Assembly: GCA_965277595.1 (NCBI GenBank)
Contig: CBDIDH010000001.1
Location: 2,418,001 to 2,482,000 of the forward strand
DNA length: 64,000 bases
DNA from: CBDIDH01 sp965277595
GTDB lineage: Bacteria; Planctomycetota; Planctomycetia; Isosphaerales; Isosphaeraceae
Reading direction: 5' to 3'
Numbering within the stretch: position 1 is the first letter of the stretch; each line of letters begins with the position of its first letter. The notes under the pieces were generated by a model. It saw nothing but the letters and a program-made list of their open reading frames with translations, ran no database searches and was not told the DNA's origin. This document shows positions 7,729 to 16,982 of the stretch, piece after piece. The translations under genes and the position numbers were made by a program.

Positions 7729-9201
7729 TCAGGACTGGGGCGCTTCGGAGAGGTCGTCCCCGGAGGTTCCTTCCGAGACGGAAGAGGCGGACTGGTCGAG
7801 CGTCTCGACGGCGGCCTGTTCCTGGTGGGGGACCTCTTCAAACTTGACGAATTCGAGAATCCGGTCAAGCGTCTTGCGTTCAAGGATCTGCGACGCCAGG
7901 GCATCCGCCAGACCATCTTTTTCGACCCGGGAGCGGACCCGACGGGCGGATTCATCCGTCCGCGCGGCGATCATCTCGATCTCGTCATCGAGGTCGGAGT
8001 CTTCCACCGAGATCGATTCCGCCTCGGCGACCTTGGCGAGAATGAAGAATTCCTTGAGACTTCGAAGCGTGGCCTCGTGGGCGTTGGCCCGAATCTCCGC
8101 TTCTCGGGCGCGAATGTCCGACTCGCTCAGACCTTCTTGCTTCAGGTCCATGACGAGTCGTCGCAGCGTGCTCTTTTCCTGACGCGTCACCAGGTCGGCG
8201 GGAAGCTCGAAGGGGGTCTCGTTAATCAGGCTCGACAAAACGTCGTTGCGCACGGCCTGCCGCTGTTGCGAGACGGCCCGACGTTCGAGGATTTCCTTGA
8301 GCGCGGTTCGCAATTCCTCGACGGAATCGAACCCGATCCGGTTCAGGAAGGCGGTATCGACCTCGGGAAGGCGAAGCTGCTTGAGGTCATGAACGTGGAA
8401 GGTAACCTGAACGGTCTGACCGCGAAGCGACATGTCGGGCGAGCTGGAACCGATCTTGGCGTCGGCCTGTCGGTTTTCACCCGGCTTGACGCCGACGAGG
8501 ACGCTGCCCACGTCGGGGACTGACCCGTCCTGAAACCGCAATTCAGGCTGAAGCCGGAACTGGATTTCCTTGGCCTCGTTCAGTTGCCGGTCGCCTAGCT
8601 GGAACCGAAGGTCGGCCGTGATGTAATCCCCAAGGTCGGCGCCTCCGTCCAGCTTGGGAACGATCTGCGCGTAACGTTCGAGGAACTTCTTGTACTGATC
8701 GTCAACGTCCGCGTCGGTGATGGTCCGCACGGGACGCTTGACGGTCAGAGCCTTGTAGGCGGGCAGGGGGAAGTCGGGGCGAACCTCGACATCCATCTCG
8801 AACCGCATGGGTCCGTCGTCGGGAAGCTCGATGGCCTCGATGTCGAGATCGGGCTGGGTGATCGGGTTGAGCTTGTGTTCTTCGTCAAGCTGTTCGAGCG
8901 CGGCCATCAAGAGCGTGGACTTGACCTGACCGGCCACTTCCTTGCGAAACCGCTTCTCGACTAGCTGGCGTGGGGCGCGACCTGGCCGGAAGCCGGGAAC
9001 AGCCGCCTCGCGCTTGAGCGTGCCGAGCGACTCGTCAAACTGCCGTTCGATTTCCGACCGAGCGATGGCGACCTTGAGGTGCTTCTTGCACGGGCCGACG
9101 TCCGAGATCTGGACGTCAAGGTCAAGTTTATGCTTGGGAGGGGCTTCGCCCTCCGCGACCGTTGCGGTAGGGGAATCGTGCTCGTGCTCGCCGGTGCTCA
9201 T
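7729..9201 (-). CDS. tig: Trigger factor
   Basis: About 490 residues. Ribosome-bound chaperone with peptidyl-prolyl isomerase activity. The N-terminal ribosome-binding domain shows PGFRPGRAPRQLVEKRF, the trigger-factor version of the GFRxGxxP loop. It is followed by an FKBP-like domain (about residues 180-270, DYITADLRFQL onward) and a long helical C-terminal domain. The ATG at 9199-9201 has GAGGAAGG about 9 bases upstream and is preferred to a TTG eight codons earlier. The acidic C-terminal tail is low in complexity. Its position before two clpP genes repeats the common tig-clpP arrangement of bacteria. Confidence 0.94.
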   Translation of the reverse strand: MSTGEHEHDSPTATVAEGEAPPKHKLDLDVQISDVGPCKKHLKVAIARSEIERQFDESLGTLKREAAVPGFRPGRAPRQLVEKRFRKEVAGQVKSTLLMAALEQLDEEHKLNPITQPDLDIEAIELPDDGPMRFEMDVEVRPDFPLPAYKALTVKRPVRTITDADVDDQYKKFLERYAQIVPKLDGGADLGDYITADLRFQLGDRQLNEAKEIQFRLQPELRFQDGSVPDVGSVLVGVKPGENRQADAKIGSSSPDMSLRGQTVQVTFHVHDLKQLRLPEVDTAFLNRIGFDSVEELRTALKEILERRAVSQQRQAVRNDVLSSLINETPFELPADLVTRQEKSTLRRLVMDLKQEGLSESDIRAREAEIRANAHEATLRSLKEFFILAKVAEAESISVEDSDLDDEIEMIAARTDESARRVRSRVEKDGLADALASQILERKTLDRILEFVKFEEVPHQEQAAVETLDQSASSVSEGTSGDDLSEAPQS

Positions 9202-9310
9202 CGCAAGAAGCCTTCCTCGGGACAACGTCGGTCCAGGATGGCTTGGACGCCATCACGCACCCGACGCGCTCGAGCGTTGGCCGCCAACCTGGGATGGCTA
9301 ATCAAGAGAA

Positions 9311-9382
9311 AGCGGGAGATGGGATTTGAACCCACGACAACCACGTTGGCAACGTGGCGCTCTACCCCTGAGCTACTCCCGC
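9311..9382 (-). tRNA. tRNA-Gly (anticodon GCC)
   Basis: 72-base cloverleaf on the minus strand: acceptor stem GCGGGAG/CTCCCGC, D arm GCTCAGGGGTAGAGC, anticodon stem CCACG/CGTGG with loop TTGCCAA (anticodon GCC), and a T arm with loop TTCAAAT. The CCA end is not encoded. It reads GGC codons, which are frequent in this GC-rich genome. Confidence 0.97.
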
Positions 9383-9448
9383 AAGAAGTCGTTCTCGGCT
9401 GACATCCGCCGACAACCTCCCCGCGTTGTCATCCGCGAGACAAGGATT

Positions 9449-9476
9449 AGTATAGAGACCCCTCCGGGGATTTCAA
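9449..9476 (-). promoter_or_regulatory. Sigma70-type promoter of tRNA-Gly
   Basis: On the minus strand TTGAAA (9476-9471) and TATACT (9454-9449) are separated by 16 bases, giving a predicted start near 9442 and a leader of about 60 bases before the tRNA. The spacer contains the palindrome CCCCGGAGGGG. This is the best canonical promoter seen in the window. Confidence 0.75.
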
Positions 9477-9502
9477 GTCGATTTCCCAGGTCGATCGCGC
9501 AT

Positions 9503-10123
9503 TCATGTCGTGGACTCGCCCAGCATGGCGAGCGCCGCCTGGTAATCGTCGGGATTGTTCAGATTTTTCAGGGTCTGCAACGCGGCGTCGACGGTCCGCA
9601 ATTCCTCGGCCTCGACGATCCGGGTCCGCACACGTTCCATCAGGAAAAAGGGGCGGAGCCGATCAACCTTGAGCAAATCCTCGATCGCGGGAAGCACCGT
9701 GGAAGCTCGATAGATCGCGGCGAGCGGGTGATGAAACCCGCCCGCGCGCGGCATGGCGATGTCATTCTCGCCAATCAAGCTGGCCAGATAGTCAATCCAG
9801 GCCGGTTGCAAAAACGGGACGTCCGTGGCCGTGGCATAGGCCAGGTCGATTCCAGGGGGCAAGGCCGCGAGGCCGGCGGCGAGCCCCTGAAGCGGCCCGC
9901 GTCCCGATACCGCGTCACGGACGATACGGACGGAATCGGGCAGGGGGGGAATCTCCTGTCCCGGCGCCGCGACGACGACGATCGGCCCGACCCCCTTAGC
10001 AAGTCCGACCAGCCGAACGACGCGTTGAAGCAACACCTCTTCGCCAAAAGGAAGCCAGGCTTTCGGCTGCCCCATTCTCCGACTCTCTCCGCCACAAAGG
10101 ACGACCGCGCCGAGATTTATCAA
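9503..10123 (-). CDS. mobA: Molybdenum cofactor guanylyltransferase
   Basis: 206 residues. Transfers GMP from GTP to molybdopterin to make the bis-MGD cofactor. The nucleotidyltransferase signature is clear at the N-terminus (VLCGGESRRMGQPKAWLPFG), with RGPLQGLAAGL and the metal-binding region ATDVPFLQP following. The start is a TTG inside TTGA, overlapping the stop of the upstream moeA-PBP gene by 4 bases, so translation is probably coupled. Last gene of the long minus-strand operon. Confidence 0.93.
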   Translation of the reverse strand: MINLGAVVLCGGESRRMGQPKAWLPFGEEVLLQRVVRLVGLAKGVGPIVVVAAPGQEIPPLPDSVRIVRDAVSGRGPLQGLAAGLAALPPGIDLAYATATDVPFLQPAWIDYLASLIGENDIAMPRAGGFHHPLAAIYRASTVLPAIEDLLKVDRLRPFFLMERVRTRIVEAEELRTVDAALQTLKNLNNPDDYQAALAMLGESTT

Positions 10124-12054
10124 CCTGGAACCCCTTCAACTCTCGCCAGAAATCCAAGGGCGTCCAGTCGGGCGCGAACCTCGGGTTTCTGGAGCAAATC
10201 GCGAAAGGCGGCGACGGCCGGTCGCTCCCAACGGCTTTTTGGGACCGCGAAATCATAGCGCTCGGGGCGAACCGGAGAGAATCCGAGACCATATCCGGCG
10301 GCGACCGGGGCGATCGCGAGGCCCCAGTCGGCTCGACCCCGAGAGACGGCCGCGGCCACCGCGTTATGCGATCGCGCCTCGACCGCGAAACCGGGTGGCC
10401 TGGCGCCTTGCAGAAGGCCGTCAATCAGAACCCGTGTACCGCTCCCTCGGTTCCGATTGATGAAAAAGCAATCAGGGTCTTTCAATGCCATCGCCACCGA
10501 CTCGGCAACGTCTCGACCTTCAAACCGACCGTCTCCCGGCCGATAAACCAGGCCCTGCATCCGGCCATAACCAGCGAGGAGTCGAACGTTTTCGGCGAGG
10601 AAGGGAAGGTTATAGGTATCCGACTTCGGGTCGAGCAGGTGAACGCCCGCGATGTCGCACTCAGCCCGGCTCGCCGCGTTGAGACCTCCTTGCGAGCCGA
10701 CCCAGAGCGTTTTTGAGGTATAACCCGCCTCACTCAAAAGGCTGAGCAAGAGGTCGAGGCCGACACAGTGCGAGCCGATCGCCACGAGATCGGCGGGCGC
10801 GGTGCCTCGACCGATCAGGTTGACCGCCACCGGTTCACCGGCCTCAACATATTCCTGACTTCGCGGGATCACGACGAATCCATCGGCCCGACTGAAGGTC
10901 GTGACCGACCCGGACCCCTTGCCCATCGGATAGGCGGCCAGGCCGCGCGGTCCATCCATCAGGTTGACCAGCAGATATTCCGTCCGGCCGATCTCACTGT
11001 TAAACCGCGCGGGCATCGTGGCCGCGATCGACTCTCTCGGTTCGGACCGGAAGCCACCCATGACCCGGATCACTGGCCCGACAAATTCGTGAAAGGTAAA
11101 CATGGCCGAGGTCGGGAACCCAGGCAAGATGGCGACGGGAGTCAATCCCACCGCGCCCAGACAGACCGGCTTTCCTGGCTTCAAGGCCACGCCATGAACG
11201 ACAACCCCGGGCCTTCGGCGGGCGAGCACCCGATACGAGAGGTCGCCCGCCCCTTTACTCGTCCCACCGCTCAGGACGACAAGATCGGCAACCTTGAGCG
11301 CCTGGTTGACCTTGGCGTCAAGCGCGGGCTCGGAGTCGCCGACGATTCCCAGGTTGATCGGCAGGGCACCCATTTCGCGAATAGCATCGGCCAGGAGCGT
11401 TGCATTGGCGTCGTAAACCGTTGCCGGGCCGGAAGGTTCGCCCGGCGCGATGATTTCATCACCGGTCGAGATCAGGGCGACTCTCGGCCGCCGGACGACC
11501 GCGACGACGCCCAGACCGATCGCCGCCAGAACGCCCGTCTCGCGCGAAGTCAGCCGCGTCCCTTTTTTGAGGACGAGTTCGCCACGCGCCAGATCCGTCC
11601 CGGCGAAGGTCACGTTGCCTCCAGGAGCAACCGGGCGCTGGACAAGCAGCGTGCTCGCGGTCGAAATCAGGGCGTGCTCGACCATCACGACCGCGTCGGC
11701 TCCTCGCGGCAGAACGGCGCCGGTCGCTATCGGCGTGGCCGTCCCGCCCTGGAGCGCCAGTCGCGGGACGATCCCCGTGGCGATTTCCTCAGGGTTCAGG
11801 CGGAGCCGACACGGAGACTCTTCCGAGCCTTCATACGTATCCCCGGCGCGAACCGCGTAACCATCGACGTTGGATCGATCGAAGGCCGGAACATCAACGC
11901 CGCTAATAACGTCCTCGGACAGGACGCGCCCGAGCGCCTCGGCCAGCGGCACGTCTTCAGGATCGAGCAGGCGCACCGGCACGGCGTCGCGCCAGCGACG
12001 TTCCGCCGTGTCGCGGTCGACGACGTTCAGGAACTGGTCCTGTTCTCGGGTCAC
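10120..12054 (-). CDS. moeA: Molybdopterin molybdotransferase MoeA fused to a PBP-like domain
   Basis: 644 residues. Residues 1 to about 410 are a full MoeA (FDRSNVDGYAVRAGDTYEGS, STGDEIIAPGEP, SGGTSKGAGDLSYRV, LPGFPTSAMFTFHEF), the enzyme that inserts molybdate into adenylated molybdopterin. Residues about 420-640 form a periplasmic-binding-protein-like domain of the type found fused to MoeA or HTH proteins (FFINRNRGSGTRVLIDGLL, SHNAVAAAVSRGRADWGLAI). Such domains may bind molybdate or tungstate. The start is GTG within GTGA, overlapping the upstream moeA by 4 bases. Confidence 0.92.
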   Translation of the reverse strand: MTREQDQFLNVVDRDTAERRWRDAVPVRLLDPEDVPLAEALGRVLSEDVISGVDVPAFDRSNVDGYAVRAGDTYEGSEESPCRLRLNPEEIATGIVPRLALQGGTATPIATGAVLPRGADAVVMVEHALISTASTLLVQRPVAPGGNVTFAGTDLARGELVLKKGTRLTSRETGVLAAIGLGVVAVVRRPRVALISTGDEIIAPGEPSGPATVYDANATLLADAIREMGALPINLGIVGDSEPALDAKVNQALKVADLVVLSGGTSKGAGDLSYRVLARRRPGVVVHGVALKPGKPVCLGAVGLTPVAILPGFPTSAMFTFHEFVGPVIRVMGGFRSEPRESIAATMPARFNSEIGRTEYLLVNLMDGPRGLAAYPMGKGSGSVTTFSRADGFVVIPRSQEYVEAGEPVAVNLIGRGTAPADLVAIGSHCVGLDLLLSLLSEAGYTSKTLWVGSQGGLNAASRAECDIAGVHLLDPKSDTYNLPFLAENVRLLAGYGRMQGLVYRPGDGRFEGRDVAESVAMALKDPDCFFINRNRGSGTRVLIDGLLQGARPPGFAVEARSHNAVAAAVSRGRADWGLAIAPVAAGYGLGFSPVRPERYDFAVPKSRWERPAVAAFRDLLQKPEVRARLDALGFLARVEGVPG

Positions 12055-13361
12055 GTTACGTTGTCTCGGTTCGGAATTCTCAAATCGTCCGCATCGTACA
12101 GCCAGACGGTCACATTGGCACCTTCGGCGTAACCCTCGGCGTCGGCGGCAACGACCACGAATCCATCAGCCCGGGTCGTGCTCGATAAGATCGACGCTCC
12201 GCTGATGGCGAGCGGCTCGACCCGATCCGCGTCGATGCGAACCCTCGCGTAATCGACCCGGCCGACGACCGAGACTAATTTGCGTCCGAGCGGACGCACA
12301 AGCGATCGATACGGCCAGCCTTCGGGACGTCCGCCGCGTCGTCGCACGATCGGACCGCCGAAAAAGTCGTAGGCACAGAGGCAACTGACCGGATTCCCCG
12401 GCAAGAGAACGATCGGAATCCCCTGGACTAAACCCAGGCCCGAAGGACTCGCCGGCCGCAAGGCGACGCCGTGGATCAGGAGTTCGCCCAGCACCGCCAC
12501 GATCCCGGGCGCATGATCTTCGGGACCGACGGAACTCCCTCCCGAGACGAAAACCACGTCGGACCTTTTCACCGCGTCCGAGATCGCCGAGCTGACCCCA
12601 TCCCGATCATCGGCGACCGGCCCGACCACCTGGACGACGCCGCCGTCGCGAGCCACCAGCGCGGCGAGCATCACGGAATTCGAATCGGCGATTTGAAACC
12701 CACGGGCGGGAGTTCCGGGTGCGAGCAACTCGTCACCCGTCACCACGACCGTGACCCGGGGCCGTCGGATCACCGCTATCTCTTGTTTTCCCAAAGCGCT
12801 GAGGACTCCAAGATCCTGCGGCCGAAGCACGCGCCCCGCGCGCAAAACAACCGTGCCCGCCGCGATATCCTCACCGCGTCGACCGACATGACGGCCGGGG
12901 GGCGTTGCTTCCGTGATGGAGACCGTCAGACGATCGATTGAGAGGGATGTCGACTCCGCCTTGACGACCGCGTCCGCGCCTTCCGGCAAGGGTGATCCCG
13001 TCGCGATCTCGACCGCTTCGCCGGGTCGGACGGCAACGCCGCTCGACCGCCCTGGCCGTGCTCGACCAACGACCGAGAAAACGGCGGGAGCATAAGTCGT
13101 GGAACCAAACGTCTCCTCGCCCCGGACCGCGTAACCGTCCATCGCCGCTCGGTCAAATCCGGGGACCGGCTCGATCGCCTCGACGTCGGACGCCAGAACT
13201 CGACCCGACGCCTCAAAGAGACGAATTGTTTCGGTTTCCAATGCGCAAATACGTTTTTCGATGACGGCGAGGACGTCCGCGACCGACGCCCGATCGCGAA
13301 ACCCGCGCATCCGGGGATCATGAGGTCTTCGCCCGAAAACTTCAGGGCCGTTGTCGGTCAT
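12051..13361 (-). CDS. moeA: Molybdopterin molybdotransferase MoeA (stand-alone copy)
   Basis: 436 residues from the ATG at 13359-13361, which overlaps the stop of the upstream glycosyltransferase gene by 4 bases (ATGA); an earlier in-frame start would lie deep inside that gene. MoeA marks include GFDRAAMDGYAVRGEETFG, VTGDELLAPGTPARG, SGGSSVGPEDHAPG and LLPGNPVSCLCAYDFF. Two moeA genes in tandem may divide the work, for instance molybdenum versus tungsten cofactor, or adenylate hydrolysis versus metal insertion; the sequence does not decide. Confidence 0.93.
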   Translation of the reverse strand: MTDNGPEVFGRRPHDPRMRGFRDRASVADVLAVIEKRICALETETIRLFEASGRVLASDVEAIEPVPGFDRAAMDGYAVRGEETFGSTTYAPAVFSVVGRARPGRSSGVAVRPGEAVEIATGSPLPEGADAVVKAESTSLSIDRLTVSITEATPPGRHVGRRGEDIAAGTVVLRAGRVLRPQDLGVLSALGKQEIAVIRRPRVTVVVTGDELLAPGTPARGFQIADSNSVMLAALVARDGGVVQVVGPVADDRDGVSSAISDAVKRSDVVFVSGGSSVGPEDHAPGIVAVLGELLIHGVALRPASPSGLGLVQGIPIVLLPGNPVSCLCAYDFFGGPIVRRRGGRPEGWPYRSLVRPLGRKLVSVVGRVDYARVRIDADRVEPLAISGASILSSTTRADGFVVVAADAEGYAEGANVTVWLYDADDLRIPNRDNVT

Positions 13362-14941
13362 GCTCCCGATTGTAACTGTTTTTTGACCTTCTTTGGTCGA
13401 GAATCGAGCAAGATCGGCCCTGGAATTCGATAGAGCGTCCATCCGTCTCCGCGCGCAAGCTCGGACAAATCTTCGGCCTGAAACGCGATGCGATGTTCCC
13501 GAGAAGGATCGGAAGTCAGGCTCAGGTAGTGATCCGCCCGGTAACGGTTGACGACCGTCGCCAGGTCGCGGCGGTCGCCGACGGGATCAATCACGGCCTT
13601 TCGATCCGCCCACCAGGCGACCGCCGGGACATCGGCCGTGAGGATCACCGCGCTCTCTGGAAGTTTCCTCAAGGTCTCGACCCACTCCGGCGGGGGACGC
13701 CTCGCGGTTTGGAACGCCTGCCGCCACGTTTCCAGGCATCCCGCGAAACCGATCAGCAACGATCCACAGAGCAGGAATCGAAAGAAGGCGTGAAACCGGC
13801 CCACGAGCGCGGGGCTCATCTGACTGACGCCCCAGTCGCGGAAGCCGCGAACGGTCAATCCGGTAAGTGTGAGCAGACAGGGATACATGGGCCAGAGATA
13901 TCGGAACTCATGATGGTTGTAGATACCCACCTCGAAAAAGATTCCCGAGAGGATCAGGCAAGGTCCCAGGATCTCGCGCCAATGGTCTTTTTTGCCAAAG
14001 AGAAGAAGTCCCGTTGCAGAGGCGAATACAAGGGGATTCAGGCAAACCATATAAAAAACTGTTTTCGCCATCATCCGCGCATCGGCGATCAGAAGTCCGG
14101 CCAGTCCGAGCTTCTGAACGACCTCGGCATAGGTCATCGGTTGGCCGAACCGAAGGGTATGCCAGGAATCAGCGCCTAGGACGCCGTAACGTTCGGCGAG
14201 TCGCCCGCTCGTGAACGAGGGCGAGTACAAAGGTTGACCATGAATCCAGAGGTTTGGACCCCAGTAGACCGACGTCAACGCGGCGAAGAGACTCAGATAG
14301 ACAAAAATTTCGAGAGTTCGCTTTGTTCTTGTCTGACCTTCAATCCCGCCGAGAACCAGACACGAATAAGGCAGGGCGCTGAGCATGAACGTCGGTTTCA
14401 TCAAGAATCCCAGGGCCGAGATCGCCGCGAGAAGAACGACGTCGGCCCACCTTGTGCCTTGCCGACGCGAGCCGACCAGAAGAAGCGCCGAGGTGCACGC
14501 GGCGAGAATGTTGTTATTCCATATCGAGAGCATTTCATAATTCGATGAGAATAAGATCAGGATGCCCGCGAGGTAGCCCAGGTCAGGACCGCAGGTTTGC
14601 GTAACATTCTTGCGCAAAAGGCAGGCGTTAAGAACGACGGCGACCGCGTTGAGGGCGACGGGGACGGCGAGCGAGACGCCGGTCACCGCGAAAATCGCGG
14701 CGATCAGATAGGGAAGGGCGGGGGGCCGTGTGGTTTCCAGGCTGGGCAAGGGAGTGAACACCCAGAGGCTTCCCGCGGCGATGCTGACGAAACCTCGTCC
14801 CTTGACGATGTTCCGGGCCCCCACGAGATTTCCGCAAGAATCCGCGCTTCCGGGCGATTGATTGACGATCGAGAGCCAGACCGCCGCCGCGATGAAGACC
14901 GCGAGCGCCAGCCAGAATGCCAGGGCGGCCGATCGGGTCAT
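13358..14941 (-). CDS. Membrane glycosyltransferase-like protein (ArnT/PMT type)
   Basis: 527 residues with an N-terminal membrane anchor, about ten hydrophobic segments and a soluble C-terminal part. The layout resembles polyprenyl-phosphate-sugar-dependent transferases (GT39/GT83-like): a loop after the first helix with GSADSCGNLVGARNIVKGRG and RPPALPYLIAAIF, with the acidic residue of the first loop retained. The substrate is unknown. It overlaps fhs upstream and moeA downstream by 4 bases each, so it lies inside the operon although its role has no obvious link to cofactor synthesis. Confidence 0.72.
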   Translation of the reverse strand: MTRSAALAFWLALAVFIAAAVWLSIVNQSPGSADSCGNLVGARNIVKGRGFVSIAAGSLWVFTPLPSLETTRPPALPYLIAAIFAVTGVSLAVPVALNAVAVVLNACLLRKNVTQTCGPDLGYLAGILILFSSNYEMLSIWNNNILAACTSALLLVGSRRQGTRWADVVLLAAISALGFLMKPTFMLSALPYSCLVLGGIEGQTRTKRTLEIFVYLSLFAALTSVYWGPNLWIHGQPLYSPSFTSGRLAERYGVLGADSWHTLRFGQPMTYAEVVQKLGLAGLLIADARMMAKTVFYMVCLNPLVFASATGLLLFGKKDHWREILGPCLILSGIFFEVGIYNHHEFRYLWPMYPCLLTLTGLTVRGFRDWGVSQMSPALVGRFHAFFRFLLCGSLLIGFAGCLETWRQAFQTARRPPPEWVETLRKLPESAVILTADVPAVAWWADRKAVIDPVGDRRDLATVVNRYRADHYLSLTSDPSREHRIAFQAEDLSELARGDGWTLYRIPGPILLDSRPKKVKKQLQSGA

Positions 14942-16602
14942 GACAGCCCTGTGATCTTCCCGGTCTCGTCGACGTCGATCCGCTCGGCGGCGGGGCGTTC
15001 AGGAAGGCCAGGCATTCTCATAATTTCACCGGTCAAGGCCACCAAAAACCCCGCGCCCGCGGCGATCTCGACGTCGCGGACGGTCAGCGTGAAGCCGCGA
15101 GGACGGCCCCGGAGCTTGGGGTTGTCGGAGAGAGAATCCTGGGTCTTGGCCATGCAGATTGGCAGGGCACCGTAACCGAGTCGGCGGGCTTTGCGCAAGC
15201 GCGCTTCCGCCGCGGGAAGAAAGGTCACGCCATCCGCGCCGTACATCACCCGGGCGATTCGATCGATCTTCTTTTCGGCCGACCAGTCGAGGTCGTAAAG
15301 CGACTGATACGGTGTCTCGGGCCGAGACGCGGCCTCAACCACCTTCGCGGCGAGATCGGTGGCCCCGGCGCCTCCGTTGGCGAAGACGTTGGCCGTCGCG
15401 CAGGCGACGCCTCGGGATTCGCAATAGCGGTGAACGACCGCGAGTTCCTCGGCCGTATCGGCGCTGAACTGGTTGATGGCGACGACCAGAGGCTTGCCGA
15501 ACTGCGAGGCGCTGTCCAGGTGCGCGGCGAGGTTTTCCAGACCTCGGTCGACGGCCGAGGGATCGGGCCGGGTCAGTTCATCGACCGAGAGCCCGCCGTG
15601 CATCTTGAGCGCGCGGATCGTCGCCACGATCACGACGGCCGCGGGATTGAGGCCGGCCGACCGGCACTTGAGGTCAAAGAACTTCTCGCCGCCGAGGTCG
15701 AAGGCGAAACCCGCCTCGGTCACGGCGTAATCGGCCGTGGCGAGGGCCATCCGGGTGGCGATCACCGAGTTACAACCGTGCGCTATGTTGGCGAAAGGGC
15801 CGCCGTGAACAAAGGCCGGCGTGCCTTCGCGAGACTGCACCAGGTTCGGGCAAATGGCCTCGTTCAGGATCGCCATCATGGCGCCGGTGACTCCCATCGT
15901 CTCGGCGAGGACGGGTTTGCCCCCCTTTGTGTAGCCGACGAGGATGCGATTGAGCCGGGCGCGGAGGTCGGCCCGTGAGTCGGCCAGGCAGAGGATGGCC
16001 ATGACCTCGCTGGCCGCGGTGATGTCAAAGCCCGACTCGCGCGGAACGCCCTGCGCGGGACCCCCCAGGCCAAGGATGATCTTCCGCAAGGCGCGGTCGT
16101 TCATGTCGAGCGCGCGCTTCCAGGTGACATGCCCAGGATCGAGCGCGGTCTCTCCGAAATGAAGGCGATTGTCGATCGCCGCGGCGAGCAGGTTATGAGC
16201 CGACGTGATCGCGTGGAAGTCACCCGTGAATTGCAGGTTGATCGTGTCCGAAGGCTCGATCCGGCAGGCCCCGCCTCCGGTCGCGCCCCCTTTGCGACCG
16301 AAGACAGGACCCATGGACGGCTGCCTCAAGGCAATAGCCGAGTTCTCGCCGATCTTCCTCAGGCCCTGGGCGAGACCGATCGAGGTCGTGGTTTTTCCTT
16401 CTCCGGCCGGGGTCGGTGTGATTGCCGAGACGAGTATGAGCTTACCGGAAGGGCCTTCGGCCGAGGCGCGGTCGAGGGCTTCGAGGCGAACCTTGGCCTT
16501 GTCGCGTCCAAAGGGCTCCAGGTGCTCGGCCGCGATGCCAAGGTCTCGGGCCACCTCGGCGATCGGCCGAAGACCCACGGTCGCGTTCTCGGGCGTCGTC
16601 AT
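14938..16602 (-). CDS. fhs: Formate--tetrahydrofolate ligase
   Basis: About 554 residues, the usual length. Makes 10-formyl-THF from formate, THF and ATP. Seen in order: TPTPAGEGKTTTSIGLAQGL (P-loop), RQPSMGPVFGRKGGATGGG, the GDFHAITSAHNLLAA segment, HGGPFANIAHGCNSV and MYGADGVTF. The ATG at 16602 is chosen; a TTG three codons upstream is the alternative. It directly follows the DUF983 gene and overlaps the next gene by ATGA. Its place beside molybdenum cofactor genes suggests formate metabolism through a Mo/W formate dehydrogenase, but no dehydrogenase is in the window. Confidence 0.96.
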   Translation of the reverse strand: MTTPENATVGLRPIAEVARDLGIAAEHLEPFGRDKAKVRLEALDRASAEGPSGKLILVSAITPTPAGEGKTTTSIGLAQGLRKIGENSAIALRQPSMGPVFGRKGGATGGGACRIEPSDTINLQFTGDFHAITSAHNLLAAAIDNRLHFGETALDPGHVTWKRALDMNDRALRKIILGLGGPAQGVPRESGFDITAASEVMAILCLADSRADLRARLNRILVGYTKGGKPVLAETMGVTGAMMAILNEAICPNLVQSREGTPAFVHGGPFANIAHGCNSVIATRMALATADYAVTEAGFAFDLGGEKFFDLKCRSAGLNPAAVVIVATIRALKMHGGLSVDELTRPDPSAVDRGLENLAAHLDSASQFGKPLVVAINQFSADTAEELAVVHRYCESRGVACATANVFANGGAGATDLAAKVVEAASRPETPYQSLYDLDWSAEKKIDRIARVMYGADGVTFLPAAEARLRKARRLGYGALPICMAKTQDSLSDNPKLRGRPRGFTLTVRDVEIAAGAGFLVALTGEIMRMPGLPERPAAERIDVDETGKITGLS

Positions 16603-16611
16603 CGGAGGCAA

Positions 16612-16977
16612 TCACTCCGGGTCGAAATAACGGTCAAAGTGGATCCAGAGGACCCTGGAATAATGATAGACCGCGGGAACGAGCGGCAAGAGGCCGAGCC
16701 AGGCCAGCAGGACGAGTTGCCAGAGCCGCCAGGTCGGAAAGGCCAGGTACGCCAGCAGGGTCAGGCCCGCGACGATCGGAATTCCCAGGGCATAGCTGAC
16801 ATACATCGCCCCCGTAAAATACCCAGGCTCACGTTCGAAGACGAGCCCGCAGACCGGGCAATCGGCGTTCATCGCGAACCTTGCCTCGAAAACGCGACCG
16901 TCGCGACACCTCGGACACCTGAGATGGCGAATCGCCCACCAGGCCGAGCGCTCCTGGCTCGGTTCCAGGTCGTCCAT
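16612..16977 (-). CDS. DUF983 zinc-ribbon membrane protein
   Basis: About 121 residues. The N-terminus has a zinc-ribbon-like arrangement, CPRCRDGRVF and CPVCGLVFE, separated by about 18 residues, then PGYFTGAMYVSY and two hydrophobic segments. This is the standard layout of DUF983 proteins, whose function is not established. The ATG at 16977 leaves 5 bases after the S9 peptidase stop; a longer frame would intrude into that gene. It ends immediately before fhs. Confidence 0.87.
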   Translation of the reverse strand: MDDLEPSQERSAWWAIRHLRCPRCRDGRVFEARFAMNADCPVCGLVFEREPGYFTGAMYVSYALGIPIVAGLTLLAYLAFPTWRLWQLVLLAWLGLLPLVPAVYHYSRVLWIHFDRYFDPE

Positions 16978-16982
16978 CGTCG

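Noticed and set aside
10768..12132. Plus-strand open frame of about 450 codons
   Set aside because: Antisense to the two moeA genes; composition rich in Arg and Gly with no domain.
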